A DNA stretch of 64,000 nt from Pegoplata infirma (taxonomy: Eukaryota > Arthropoda > Insecta > Diptera > Anthomyiidae): contig OY992536.1 in assembly GCA_963921195.1 (NCBI GenBank), positions 4,340,001-4,404,000 on the forward strand. Reading direction: 5' to 3'. Positions 11,261-23,522 of the stretch are shown piece by piece. Numbering within the stretch: the stretch's first letter is position 1; the number at the start of each line of letters is the position of its first letter. The notes under the pieces are model-generated. The model saw only the letters and a list, made by a program, of their open reading frames with translations. It was not told the origin of the DNA and did no database searches. The position numbers and the translations under genes were made by a program.

Positions 11261-12832
11261 GTTGGGATATCCTATAATTTGCCCATAATTTTAAGTAGAG
11301 CAGGTTTTATAAATTTTACACTCAACACATGTTTGTAAAACTCAACAAATATTTGTTGTGTATTTTTTTATTGCCAGTAAGAGAAGGCTGAATTTAAAAA
11401 AAAAAAGTTTTTTATTTCCAATATTTGTTTCTTTTGTAAACTATTTGTGTTTTTTAAGTTTTAATTTGTGGCTACAATAAAAGTTCTTGCTATACATTGT
11501 AACAAATTGACTAATAAAAGTTTAACATCAAATAAACTATAACAAAAAAAAAAAAAAAAAAAATATTACAATGGAATAGTTGCCGGGGGAAAATTCAAAC
11601 TTTAAAGTACTTAAGAAATAAAATCATTCAGTGAAAATTTTTCAATCTAAAGGTCAAGATATTCGTTAAGTATTTTTGTTGTGATTTTCAATGTACATAC
11701 ATACATATTTAACTTTTATGTAATCGCACTTTCCACGGATTATGTAAAATACAAGTCTGCAGCTTAAAAGTTTAAACGTGTAAAACAAACCTTAAGTAGG
11801 TGATGATGATGGTGATGGTGATGATAATAATGTATTTTATTTTCCTTGTTACACAATTTGGTCTCCATGCATATATAATACCCTTAATTATCTGTTGCAA
11901 TATTCAGTTTAAATAAGTGGTTCTTAATGTATTTAAGAGGTGTTTTTGAAAGGACGTTTTGAATAAAGATTAAATTGGATTCAAATATTGTTTGGAAGTG
12001 TTTTTAGAGAACTGTTTCCATTTACAAAGGAAAAAACAACTTTCTTAGGTTAAACTTTAATTTTCTAAATCTTTCCACCTAGATGGCAACCCTAGATATA
12101 GTTGTGGAACCCCTATACACAAATGTGCTAACTCTACACCATTTACAGATGTAATTCGTAAAAGATTAATAGATTTTCGAAAAAAAAATTTATAATTCGA
12201 AAATTCCAATAAAAATTCATTCGGATTCAACGCAATATTTTGCATAAAAAATAATTGCAAATGTCGTGGGTAGCATTTTTTTATTTTTTAATTCGTAAAC
12301 TAGTGTTTTCCAAAAAAAGGTAATTTCATTTGGGAACCACTGGCACTTTCATATGTACATAATCGAAAAGTACCTACATATTTTACAGAAAAAAAAAAAC
12401 AAACTAACAAAGGACACACGAAATTGATGTTAAACTAAAGTTTACGCTTGAAATGTGTGAATTTTAATTATTTTGACGACAATGAATACAGCAAGCAGCT
12501 AAATTAAAATTTCATACAAAAAAACTTAAATGTTTTTTTGTGTGTGGCATTGATGATGAACAAGTTAAAAGTTTAACCATGAAAAGATTAAAACATGGAA
12601 ATGTATTTTGGTTTTGCAATTTGGTAAATTTTTGTCATCATATTTAAAATTAAGAGAAACTTTTTATCAAATTTCAAAAACAAACTTAAAAACTAAAAAC
12701 CACTTTCTTTCGCAGAGACTTTTACAACTTAAACGACCATCTAAAATTAAGTTGTAAAATTAAAAAAAAAAATTAAATATTTACTTTCTTTCCATATTTT
12801 TAAAAATTTTTTTTTATGTTTAAAATATTGTA
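11261..12832. other. Unassigned AT-rich intergenic sequence
   Basis: Contains a poly(A) run near 11545 and a GATGATGGTGATGGTGATGATAA microsatellite near 11805. Short open frames here are low complexity. No repeat termini found. Confidence 0.4.
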
Positions 12833-12834
12833 TA

Positions 12835-13030
12835 CACTCAAAAAAAGCTTTGTAAAATTATTTTAAGAAAATTCCTGGTAATTTTACAAGCTTTTTACCA
12901 ATAATTTTGTAATTTTACAAGCTTTTTACCAATAAAACTTTAAATCTACAGTTTTTTTGGCGCAATAAAAATTTCAAGGAATTCTTTGAAATTTGTAAAA
13001 TTACAAAAAAAAATGTAAAATTACAAAAAA
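12835..13030. mobile_element. Truncated TA-flanked MITE, TTTTACAAGCTTTTTACC type
   Basis: Starts CACTCAAAAAAAGCTTTGTA after TA (12833-12834). Contains AATTTTACAAGCTTTTTACC twice. The right end is missing where the dispersed element at 13030 begins. Confidence 0.6.
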
Positions 13031-13100
13031 CAAGTAGAAAAGTTAAATTCGACGCGGCCGAATCTATGAATACCCTCCACAATGCCCTTTTTAAGAAATA

Positions 13101-14497
13101 CACTCAAAAAAAAAACCTTGTAAAATTACCAAAAAATCTCGTGATTTAACGAGGCCAACCTCGTAAAATGGTAAATTTAAAAAAAAAAAAATTGTTAAAC
13201 AACATAAATTTTCGTAATAAAATAACTGTTTTTTGTAAATTAACTAGAATTCTCGTAATAAATTTTTTAAAATTTTGTCAACGTTTTTTTAAATATTTTT
13301 CAATAAAAAAAAAAATTGTCCGGGATTAGCAAAATTTAAAAAAAAATAGAAAATTTTAAATTGTTAAACAACATAAATCCTCGTATAACATAATTTTTGT
13401 AACATTACAGTCTTGTTTTGTAAAATCACCTTTCAAAATGGTAGAATACAATAACGAAAATAAATTTGTAAAATTACCAATAAAACTGTACACTTAAAAT
13501 AATACATTAGTAAATTTGCTAATTTTTTTTGCTAATGCTGGTTAGCTAACTTTTAGCAAATTTTTAGTTGAGATTAGCATGTTAGTAAAAATATCTTGTA
13601 AACTTAATTTAGCGCATTAGCAATTTTAAACAAAATTTGAGCTAATTTTTTTTGCTAAATTTAAAATTGAGTTGACCAAATTTTTACAAGCTTTTTTGCT
13701 AATATTAGCAAAATAAATGGTATTTTTTTTTTGTTTTTAGAAAACTTAAAATGGCGCTATCTCGGAAACTAAGCCAGATAGAGCAAAATGGAGGCCATTT
13801 TTGTTTCTCGGGCTCTCCATAGTATCGCCGTCTCTCTTCACATGAGTGGACCCTAATGGGTCCTAAATTTGGATCCAAAAAAGTTAGCATTCCCGAAAAT
13901 TTTAAAATGCTCATATCTCGGTAAATATTGCCGACACAACAAAAAGTCCAAAACCATTTTTGTAGCTTTGAACACGTAGAACAAGACCGCAAAATAGTCA
14001 AAAGCCCTCCGAGTAATATTTTTGATGTAATCGAGATTTTTAATTCTCAAGACCCCAGTGGTCCCCTATAATCACGTATCTTAAAAACTAAGCAAGGTAG
14101 AGCGAAACGGACACAAATTTTGGATCAAAAACTATGACGATTTTTAAGGAACCCAACTAGGTCTAGGCCCATCGGGGTCTGGACCTATCGGGTCCGAACC
14201 CAATGGGGTCCTCAGATGTGTATGAACTGTTAAAAAAAAAAAAAAAAAAAAAAATTGTTAACTAATTATTGGCAAAACATTTTTGCTAACTTTAGCAAAA
14301 AAATTGTGGGTTGAAAATCAGCAAATTTTCTTTTAGGTTTACAAGCTTTTTTTGTTAACATTACAGTTTTTTTTTTGAGTGTAGTTCTCGTTTTAGCAAA
14401 GTACACGATTTTTGGTTAAAAAACAAGGAAAATTGGTAGAACGGGATTACCAGGCATTTTACCAGGCGTTTTACCAGTATATTTTTTTTTTAATGTA
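13101..14497. mobile_element. TA-flanked MITE, CACTCAAAA type, host of a second MITE
   Basis: Starts CACTCAAAAAAAAAACCTTG after TA. The right end is degenerate (TTTTTTTTTTAATG-TA near 14481-14497). GTAAAATTACCAA text resumes on the far side of the inserted MITE at 13491-14381. Confidence 0.6.
13491..14381. mobile_element. TA-flanked MITE, GCTAATGCTGGTTAGCTAAC type, copy 1
   Basis: Starts CACTTAAAATAATACATTAG, ends CAGTTTTTTTTTTGAGTG. TA on both sides (13489-13490, 14382-14383). Related copies at 25481 and 50516. Carries the GCTATCTCGGAAACTAAGCC module. Its apparent open frames on the minus strand (13705-14050) repeat in the other copies and are not genes. Confidence 0.85.
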
Positions 14498-14499
14498 GT

Positions 14500-14690
14500 A
14501 AATTTTCTAACGTGAAAAAAATTACATTTTTGATTAGAAATATTTTATTTAGTGTAAAAAAACTTTTTTTTTAAGTAAAAAAAAAATATTTTACTAATTT
14601 TTTTGAGTGTAAATTTTTTTTGAGTGTAATATTTTTTTCGAGTGTAGTTTTTTTTTTTAGTGTAAAAATATTTCTGAGTGAAAAAATAAG
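14500..14690. repeat. Cluster of TTTTTTGAGTGTA terminus-like repeats
   Basis: TTTTTTGAGTGTAA-like 20-30-bp units occur about five times in a row. They look like repeated terminal sequences of the CACTCAAAA MITEs. Confidence 0.55.
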
Positions 14691-15423
14691 TGGTAAAATA
14701 TTTTTGTGACTTACCAATGGTTTTAAATCATGTTTAACGGGTTTTTAGTACGTGCATTTAAGGTGAACCTTATCTAAAATTCACGGTTTTGCTAATAACT
14801 TTTGAACCACTAGACCGATTTGGCTGAAATTCAATAAACACCATGCTAGGGGAACGAAAAATATATATGCCAAGCTTCAGCATCCTCAGAATTGCCTTTT
14901 AAAAGTTAGCGTGTTTTTTATCTCGGTAATTCACAAAAAACCCTTGCCAAAATTTCCTCTTTTGCTCATAACTAGGGCAAGTACTTTCATAAAAATGCAT
15001 GTTTTTACTCAGCATTGTAAACATAACATAAATTAAATATCTATCCGAATCAATAAATTTGCAGTAAAATGGCATCGATTTGTAGATGCATATTTTTGCA
15101 TATTTTGGTATAAATGCATATTTTTGCATATTTTCATATAAATTGGACTTTTTTTTAATCTTTATCAATATTTTTTTCAAAACTTCTTTAGAAAAATACA
15201 AAACTATCCCCTATTTCTTATAGAAAAGAAATTATTTATAGAAATCATATTCTGAGGTATTTCTTATAGAAAACTGATTCTGAAAGTATAATTTTTAGAT
15301 TCTGAGAAATGTTTCCGATTTAAAATTCTTCTGCTCTTAGACATTTTACTAATCGTAAAGAAAAACCTATTTTCGAATTTAAGATTTTTCGATAGGAAAA
15401 TTGATTTTTTTTTATTTTGCTTA

Positions 15424-16078
15424 CACAGAAAGAAATAAAAAAAAAATTTGAGTAAATTTTTAATACTATTGAGTAAAAAATTACTCAATTTTCCACCAGT
15501 AAACGATTTAATAGTATTGAGTAAATTTTTAATAAAAATTTATTAAATGTTTGCCAAAAAAATTTGAGTAAATTTTTAATTGACACTATTAAGTGCAGGA
15601 ACAGAACAAGAAGCACCACCTTTTAAAAACAGAACAAGTTTTATTTCACATCGGCGCCGGCCACCGGTTTAATCTGCCAAACCGTATGGAAAAAGTCGTG
15701 CCGGGCTTATTCTGTTTCTACTCTAAAAAAAACAAAGTTTAAAAAAATTTCATATTTTTTTACAAAGAAAAAAAACATGTTTTTTCAAACTTTACCAAAT
15801 ATATTTTTGTCTTAAAGACATAAAAAAAATTTATAAATATGATTACAAACTTTCATGTATATATACAAAAAACTATAAACTAAACGAGAATTAAAAAAAC
15901 TAAGAAAATTCCAAAAAAAATTAAAAAAGCTATTAAATTCTTATTAAATTATTTACTCAATTTGTTTTTAAATTTTTGAGTAAATTTTTAATTGCGTCAA
16001 TTAAAAAATTACTCAAAACTTTTTTTAAATTTAAACAAGTGATTACTCAAATTGTTTTTCCCCATATTTTTTTCTGTG
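15424..16078. mobile_element. TA-flanked MITE, CACAGAAA type, GAGTAAATTTTTAAT-rich
   Basis: Starts CACAGAAAGAAATAAAAAAA, ends ATTTTTTTCTGTG, with TA at 15422-15423 and 16079-16080. A GC-richer passage sits inside at 15590-15725. Confidence 0.8.
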
Positions 16079-16799
16079 TAGAGTCAGGGTGGGTGCCCTT
16101 GAGTGAATTTTTTAGCTTGAAAAACGGAAAATTCAAAAAAATCGGGAAAAAATATTTTAAAATTTTATTGTTTTAGAACAATGTTGAACTTAAATTTTTT
16201 TTTCTGAATTTATTTACTCCAGAAATATTTATTGAGTTAAAGAAAAAAACTTCTTATGTAAATTTGTTAAATTAAAAATATTTTTATCACAAAATGTGTC
16301 GATAAAACAATATTTTACTAATTAAAAATTGTGTTAGAATTATCGAGGGCCTAAAAGTTTTTGACCAAGCCTAATTTATCTTGACAAACCTATTTGTTTA
16401 GTAAAAAAATATTTTTAAATGCATATTTTTGCAGTTTTTAGTGCATATTTTGGATTTTTAGACGCATATTATAAGCACATATTTTCGATTTTTTGATGCA
16501 TGAAAGTACTTGCCCTACTCATAACATTTGAACCACTGTACCGATGCTGGATTCTAATACCAACCTGACCAGGTAAATAACAAACATATATTCCAAACTT
16601 CAGAAGTCTCTTTAAAGTCTTTCAAAATTTAGTGTGTTTTTTACAGACGGACAGACAGATGGACGGACATCGTTAGATCGACTTAGTATCGATCGAGGAT
16701 CATATATATACTTTATGAGGTCCTAGACCAATATTTCGAGGTGTTACACACGGAATGACAAACTTATATGTACCCTGTATCACTAGAGTGGAGGGTAAA

Positions 16800-17315
16800 C
16801 AAAAAAAAAAACTTTGTAAAATTAGTAGAGAGTTTGTTAATTTTTTATTTTTTTTTGCAATCTCCTATTTGACAAGAATTCCTAGTAATTTTACAAGCTT
16901 TTTACCAAAACTTTTGTAATTTTACAAGGTTTTTATCGATAAAATTGTAAATTTACAAATTTTTTAGCAGGATAAAGTTTACAAGGAGGTTTCGTAACTT
17001 TACTAGATTTTTTGCTTCCTCCTATTTTACGAGAATTCCGGTTAATTTCACAAGCTTTTTACCAATAATTCTGTAATTTTACAAGCTATTTACCAATAAA
17101 ACTGTAAATTTACAGTTTTTTTGCGCAATAAAAATTACAAGGAATTCTCGAGAATTTACTAGATTTTTTTTGTAAAATAAAAATTGTAAAATTAAAAAAA
17201 AAAGCAAATTTCAATCTTAATTTGTTTGTTAAAAAACAAAGAAAACTGTAAAATATTTGTAAAATGCGATTGCTTTTCCTAGTAATTTGACAAGGTTTTT
17301 TATTTATGTGTACTT
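16800..17315. mobile_element. CACTCAAAA-family MITE, TTTTACAAGCTTTTTACC type
   Basis: A-rich start followed by CTTTGTAAAATTAG and repeated TTTTACAAGCTTTTTACCAA. The end near 17300 reads TTTGACAAGGTTTTTTATTTATGTGTA. Same family at 12835 and 30745. Confidence 0.6.
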
Positions 17316-17607
17316 AATTGTGGGCATAACTGTATTTATGAAATATTATATATTTTTTTTGCTGGCCATTAAGGTTTGGAAGTGTTTTAAGTGGGCACAC
17401 AACAATGATTGTTTTAAGAAATAAGTATTAATAAAACATAATCTTCATAAAATTATCCTTAAAAAGGAATATAATAAATTTAAGACGATTTTGCAAACCA
17501 TTAAATTGTAAGAGCTTTATTCGAGGAACATTATTAAGCAGCTTTAAAATAAACAATATTACTTACACCTACATTAGGATGGCACTAAATTTGTTGTTTT
17601 TCATTAC

Positions 17608-18283
17608 CAGGGAAACCAAAAATGAGCTCTAAAAACACGTTTTATGCGCTTAAAACATGCCCTAAAAACCGGAAAATATGCTTTAAAAACAATAAAAATA
17701 TGCTCTTAAAAAAAAAATTATGTCCCTTTTTTGAGGTGTTGTTTACAATTTGTTAGATAATAGACCCTCCAAATACCCTTATGTGTGGTAGTTAGAGGGT
17801 TAAATATGTTCTACAAAAATATTTGCCTTAATATATTCTACCAAGTTGCTGAAACTAAAGAAAACATGGATTCATATACCGATATGAAGCAAGAACAGGC
17901 CAAAGGGGAATCCATTGTCACAATTCCGTAATTGTTGACAAAAAACATTCTTGTTGGATAAAAAATTTAAAAATAAATGTTGTCATAAAAAAAAAATGGA
18001 CAAGAATGCTCTAAAAATTGAAAAAAATGCTATAAAAATAAAAAAAAAAATGCTCTGAAAAGTGGAAAAATGCTCTAAAAATTTAAAATATGCTCTTATG
18101 CTTAAATATGCTCATAATCCTAAAATATGCAAAAATATGCTCTTAAGGCTAAAATATGCAAAAATATGCTCGAACAAATTGATGACAAATTTCTTAAAAC
18201 TTCTGAAACGGATAAATGCCTTAGCCATTTATCAATAAAATGCACAGGAAAAAACATGATACTGCATATTTTTGGTTTCCCTG
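17608..18283. mobile_element. hAT-like MITE, CAGGGAAACCAAAAAT ends, copy 1
   Basis: Inverted ends CAGGGAAACCAAAAATGAGC and GCATATTTTTGGTTTCCCTG. The 8-bp flanks TTCATTAC (17600-17607) and TTTATTAC (18284-18291) match at 7 of 8. Inside are ATGCTCTAAAAA and AAATATGCAAAAATATGC runs. A relative next to copy B is at 37446-41441. Confidence 0.85.
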
Positions 18284-18299
18284 TTTATTACAGATCTTA

Positions 18300-18908
18300 G
18301 ATTACGCCGTCCGACAAAAAGAAAAAAAAATCGTTGGATAAAATACGTTTAAGACTAGAGACTAAATGTAGTAAAATTGCATTTACAGTTTCTCATTTCG
18401 TGATCCTGTTTTATTTTTAAAGGACTTAAAAGTTTTAAAGGATTGCAGTTAGTAAGATATTTTTTAAATATTTGTGATTGTCCTAATATGCCGCAAGTGA
18501 TGGAAAATGAAAGAAGTGGATCTAAGAAAATAAGGAGGTAAGTAACGTCCTTTCAAAACTTTATCCCCCAATATCATTAAAAATTTTCAACAAAATATTT
18601 TGATAAAGATTTGAAAGGAAATTAATCACAGTCTTTTTCCTAATATGGAAAAATAAAAAAATCTAAAAGTAAGGAAAGGTTCTCCTCTTTAATTTTTCAT
18701 CACCAGTGGCATCCGAGGATAAGTACAAATATTTAAAAAATATTTTACAAAATGTAATCCTTTAAAACTTTGAAGTCCTTTTAAATGGAAATAGGCTCAC
18801 GAAATGAAAAACTGTAAATGCAGTTTTACTGCATTTTATCTCTTCATTAAGACTTATATCATCCGGTTCATGATTAATATTGGCTGTTGGACGGTGTTAT
18901 AATTAGAC
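18300..18908. mobile_element. Foldback element with CCGTCC ends
   Basis: Left arm from TTACGCCGTCCGACAAAAAG; right arm ends TGTTGGACGGTGTTATAA. Arms of about 170 bp share CAGTTT.TCATTTCGTGA and its complement. A half copy is at 590-868. Confidence 0.65.
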
Positions 18909-19322
18909 TGTCTCTAATCCGTTGCAAAATATTTCCGGCGAAAATCTTAAGAATTTGGGGTTAGTTGTCCTTTGTATAACGTAGGACTGCCCCATTTAAT
19001 GCGCAGAAATTTGTGTCCAAATTTAATTGATAACAGCAATTACCTGTTTGTTTAAAATTTTCCAACATCCATTAAAATCTTTAACAAAAAAAAAACCCTC
19101 TTTCCTGTTAAAAATCAAAAGCACTAAATTGTAAGTGCTAAATCATTGAAACTTTTGAATATTTTAAACGTATTTAATATTCCATATTTATTTTTATTTA
19201 TTCATTATTCTTTATAGCATAAAAAAGCACCACTATTTGTTATTGTTTAAAGCTGGAAAAAAAGTTAATTGAATTCAACAGAAATTAGTACAGACATTTA
19301 ATTTTCATAGTTTGTCACTTTT

Positions 19323-19978
19323 TATACCCTCCAACTACATACAGTATGGGGGTACACTCACTTTGTCATTCCGTTTGTAACGCATAGAAGTATCGGTCGG
19401 GGACCCCATAAAGTATATATATTATTGATCTATGATCGATTCTAAGACCTTTCTAGAATGTCCGTATGTCCGTCCGTCCGTTCGTCTGTATAATATACGA
19501 TGCAGTCCAAAATAAAAGAGATAGACTCGTGAAGTTTGGCAGGAATATGTCTTTTGGTCCTAAGCAGTTTAAGTTCGTAAATGGGCAAAATCGGACCAGG
19601 GGGAAAAAAGTTCCCCCTTGAAGAACTTTACTAACCTCTGATAAACGCCATATTTTCACAGTTTTTTTTTGTATTTTTGTTAAGCAAATGAAACAATTTG
19701 ATGTCATAAAAAGTTCAAGATCCGCACTTGGACTGAGGAAATGAAAAAAGTATTTTTTCTTGCCCGCCCCCCTTTTGTGGGCGTGGATATTAAAAAAGTT
19801 TTTAAATAATCATTAGATTGTATTACTTAAGCTCAAAAAGCATAATAAATGAATTTTTAAATGTTGTGTGTTCCCCCATGACCCCTAATGGCCCCCCCAA
19901 AGAAACGCCCCTGCAATTTTTTTACATGTTGGAGGGTATTACAGATTCGGCATAGCCGAGTTTAACACTCTCACTTGT
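19323..19978 (-). mobile_element. Dispersed ATACCCTCCA element, complete short copy 3
   Basis: Reads TTATACCCTCCAACTACATA, CTTTGTCATTCCGTTTGTAA, GGACCCCATAAAGTATATAT, TCCGTCCGTCCG and ends with GGAGGGTATTACAGATTCGG...AGCCGAG. Roughly 650 bp with both ends; the cleanest copy in the window. Confidence 0.75.
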
Positions 19979-20239
19979 TTTTTAATAAAGTTAAACAATT
20001 TAAAAATTGTGGGTGTTTACAAAAAACTTTTTAAACATTTTTTTATTTATAAGTTTTTTAAAAAATTCAATTAAAAGGGTTAACTCATAAACAGATTTAA
20101 ATATGCAGTAATTAAGTAATTAACACAAACTTTTATTGAAATTAACTTAAACACTTTTTTTTTTAATAATAGTTTTATAGAGTAAACGGAAATGACAAAT
20201 TATGTTGAATTGGAAAATAAAAGGGAAATGTTGTAAGTG

Positions 20240-20320
20240 ATAAAAAAATTGTTTAAAATTTAGATAAATTTATTACTGATCATTGTTTAAAATTTAGATA
20301 GATTTATTACTGATCATTGC
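20240..20320. repeat. Short direct duplication
   Basis: GTTTAAAATTTAGATA.ATTT plus ATTACTGATCATTG occur twice in tandem. Confidence 0.8.
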
Positions 20321-20339
20321 ATAACGTATATAATCAAAA

Positions 20340-21963
20340 GAAAAACATGTTGAAAAGGTTAAATTTGAATTGGCGAAATCTATGAATACCCCTTCACAAT
20401 AGCCAAAACATTTTTAATACACAGAAAACAAACATCAATTGTAAATCAACCAAACATGATATCAACCAAACATTTAGTAAATACGGTCGCCTGATAGTCC
20501 ATAATACAAAACCTTGATTTTTTTTCAACAAACTCAGTCAAGTAATTTTATTTCAAAATTCATTTATCAATAAATAGTGTTTGTTAAATTTCTCTGTTGA
20601 AAAAAAAATTCAATTGTCAGATCAACAAATGGCGTTTGTGTTTGTTAAATGTCTTTGTTGAAAAAAAAACAGATTTTTTACTTTTGTCAGATCAACAAAT
20701 TGTGTTTGTTGAATTTTTTTGTTGAAAAAAATATTTTTTTTTTGTTGAAAAATAAAAATATCAAATTTTTGTTTTCTGTGTAAATCTTTTAAAAAAAATA
20801 TGAAACTTTTTAAGAAAATAAATTGATAAATTTTGAGTAAATTTTTACCTAACACAATTAAAAACTTAATTAAAAAAAAAAAACGAAAAAATTTTTTAAT
20901 AAATTTTTTGAAAGTTACTCCATACTATTAAAACGTTTACTGATGCAAAATTAATTTTTTACTCAAACGTATTCAAAATTTATTAAATGTTTTTTTATTT
21001 TTTTTTGTGTACAAACCAATTTGTAAAGAAAACCAATTTTAAAGTAAAATTAATTAATCTAAAGAGAAAAAAAATATTATAAAAATTTTCACTAGAAATA
21101 TATTTTTTTTTGAGTGCAAAATATTTTTGAGTATATAATTTCGTTGAGTTACAAAAAATTTTTGTAAAATATTTTTGTGGCAAACCTGGTGTAGTTCCTC
21201 AAGGAGGAACTTTTTTCCCCCAGCTCGATTTTGTCCATTAACGAACTTAACCTGCCTGAGACGATAAGACATATTTGGGCCATACTTCAGAAGTCCAGCT
21301 CTTAGGGCCGCATTAAGGTATGGCGGGGACCTGGGCACACTAGAATTTGGGGCCCGTTGGAAAGTAAAAATTTTCATGACAAAAAAAAATTTTTTTGATA
21401 CAAATTAAACTTATTATGTGTTTTAAGAAAATCAAAATCTGAGACTTCTATGAACTTTAGACTTTTGAAATCTCAGAATCTGAAACAGTTTCTGTACGAA
21501 AAACATTTCACAATCTGAAACTTTTTAAATATTTCTATGAATTTGAGACTTTTGATATATGACAAATTTCTCCTATAGAAAAAGTCTCAGATGTACACGA
21601 AAACTCTGTTAGAATCTAAGAATTTTTCTGTAAATTAATGTGAATCTTAAAAAACTTAAAAAAAATTTTGCTCCATTTTTGTATTAGCGAATTTATTAGC
21701 ATTTCGGAGTCCCCTTAGGTCGGGGGCCCTGGGCACGAGTCCAGTGTGCCCTAATGGTTAAAACGGTACAGCTAGATCTTTTATTTAAACTGTATCGTGT
21801 TATCTACAGACGGAAGGACATTCATAGAATGTCTTAGAATATATCATGAACCAATTATATGTATATGTATATACTTTATGGGGTCCTCGACCGATATTTC
21901 GATGTGTTACACACGGAATGACAAAGTGAGTATACCCCTATACTGTGGTTATATGGTATAATA
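20340..21963. mobile_element. Dispersed ATACCCTCCA element, copy 4, with nested MITE
   Basis: Left end AAGGTTAAATTTG...GAATACCCCTTCAC. Right end ACAGACGGAAGGACATTCAT, CTTTATGGGGTCCTCGACC, GTTACACACGGAATGACAAA and GTATACCCC. A diverged AGACTTT-type minisatellite lies at about 21420-21650. Confidence 0.65.
20420..20780. mobile_element. TA-flanked MITE, CACAGAAAACAAA type
   Basis: CACAGAAAACAAACATCAAT to TTTGTTTTCTGTG, TA on both sides. Inside, ATCAACAAA.TG.GTTTGTT units repeat. Confidence 0.8.
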
Positions 21964-21985
21964 ATTTATTTTTCATTTTATAATT

Positions 21986-22554
21986 CACTCAGAAAATTAT
22001 GTAAGTTACTACATGTTAGTTGTTTGTATATTTTACAGTAGTTAGTTGTTTTCAACTACAAAGTCAGTTGTTTTTGTATGAAAAAGATCAAACAACTATT
22101 TCTGTTAGTTATTTTAAGTAGTTTTTTTGAATAACTAACAAAAAAGTACTGTGATGTAGTAACAGTTATTTAAAGTAGTTAATTTTATTTTCTTTATCTC
22201 TGAAAAATTCTGAGTTTTTTTTTCCAAAAATTAAAAATAATATTTTCGTTTTTTTTTTTTTTTATTTTTCACAGCTTTTTTTTAAAAAAAAAATTTGGTC
22301 TTCAAATTTGTTTCTAAAAAATTTTTTTAAAAAAAAAAATTATTTATTGATTATTTTATTTTTACTACATTTTAGTTGTTTTGACTACAAATGTAAGTAG
22401 TTTTTACTACATAAGCCAGTTGTTTTTTGTCAGTTAAAATAATTAACATTGTTAGTTGATTTAACTGAAAAAGTAGTTGACCCCAAAACAACTTACAAAG
22501 TAGTTATTTTAACTGACATTTTCAGTTGATTTTACTAACATAATTTTTTGAGTG
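21986..22554 (-). mobile_element. MITE, CACTCA(A/G)AAAATTATG ends, copy upstream of gene A
   Basis: CACTCAGAAAATTATGTAAG to CTAACATAATTTTTTGAGTG. It is the reverse complement of the element at 33039-33612, with the same GTAGTTATTTTAACTGACA wording. Flanks here are TT rather than TA. Confidence 0.85.
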
Positions 22555-22559
22555 TTCAT

Positions 22560-23458
22560 ATAAAAAGTCTGAAAAAATCACAATAACAAGTTGGAAAACA
22601 CACTTTCATATTATTTATATTTCACTTAGTTTTCACACTCAAAATTTTACTATATCCTTAAAATTTAATACATAAATTTTGTAAAAAAGTCTGAAAAATC
22701 ACAAAATTAATTCTTGCCGCACTGATCAGATGTTTTTTTATTTATCTCATTTTGCGCGCCTAATACAGACTAAAAAGACTTGATTCGACAGGCGTCAAAA
22801 AATTTAAGTTTTATAAACAAAATTAGATGGCATTTTTTTATTTTTTTTTAATGTTATTCGAAGAGCAACAAATACAACAAGTAAGAACAACAAAAAAATT
22901 GGATTTTTCTAAAGCAAATCTAAAGCTTTATTTTCGAATTATTTGTCTGGAGCGCTCCTAATCTCCGTATATTTTTGAACTTAAAACTCTCATGAAGACT
23001 TAACATGCAACACGAAGTGAAACGTGATCAGGACATAAAACTCTACTTTAAATATTAGCTAGAATTCAAAACTTTCTGTCCACTCTAACATAATCTACAC
23101 CCAAAAAATATTGCTAGTAAAATTAACATTCAGCTAACTTCTCTCTCAATACAAAATTTTAAAATGCTATCCTCTTCAAAACAATTCTTATGGAATATTG
23201 TAATTTCGCAAAGTTTCTCATAAATTATGAAGCTAAAAATTTATTGATGAAGTTGCAACACTGCTCATTTTTTTTTACTGTCCGGAATGTTTGCAAATGT
23301 TGACCGAAAACTATTGTCTTAAAAAAAAATAAGAAAAACAAAATTTTTCTGAGTGTAAGTAAAAGTAATTAAAATTGTTAAGTTAACAATTTTTCACATT
23401 TTAATTACTCACACTTATTCAAAAATTTTCCAATTAAATAGGACTTCCCAAAAAACAC
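22560..23458. other. Upstream region of receptor copy A
   Basis: AT-rich, no repeat ends recognised. A stretch near 23380-23450 (TTTTCACATTTTAATTACTC, CCAATTAAATAGG) resembles sequence at 43070-43140 upstream of copy C and may hold shared regulatory sequence. Confidence 0.35.
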
Positions 23459-23522
23459 TTTAAATATCAACTTAATAACATATTTTCTATTCAGTCTCCA
23501 ATCAGTGACCTTAACCGTAAAA
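23459..23522 (+). promoter_or_regulatory. Putative core promoter and 5'UTR of copy A
   Basis: TTTAAATATC (23459-23468) starts 34 bp before the A of TCAGTC (23491-23496), a good match to the arthropod initiator. The predicted +1 at 23493 gives a 30-nt 5'UTR. The same two boxes sit at identical spacing upstream of copy C. A second TCAGT lies at 23502. Conservation between paralogs is the evidence; no transcript data are available. Confidence 0.6.

Larger units (their letters stand above)
13030..16797. mobile_element. Dispersed ATACCCTCCA element, copy 2, opened by nested MITEs
   Basis: Left end AAGTTAAATTCG...GAATACCCTCCAC (13033-13080). Right end GGACATCGTTAGATCGACTT, CTTTATGAGGTCC, GTTACACACGGAATGACAAA and GTGGAGGGTA (16660-16797). 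The core sequence (14755-15420, 16380-16660) is separated by the MITEs at 13101, 13491 and 15424. Confidence 0.7.

Noticed and set aside
13705..14050. Overlapping minus-strand open frames of 65-98 codons
   Set aside because: The same text occurs in the MITEs at 10005, 25481 and 50516 and no domain is recognisable.
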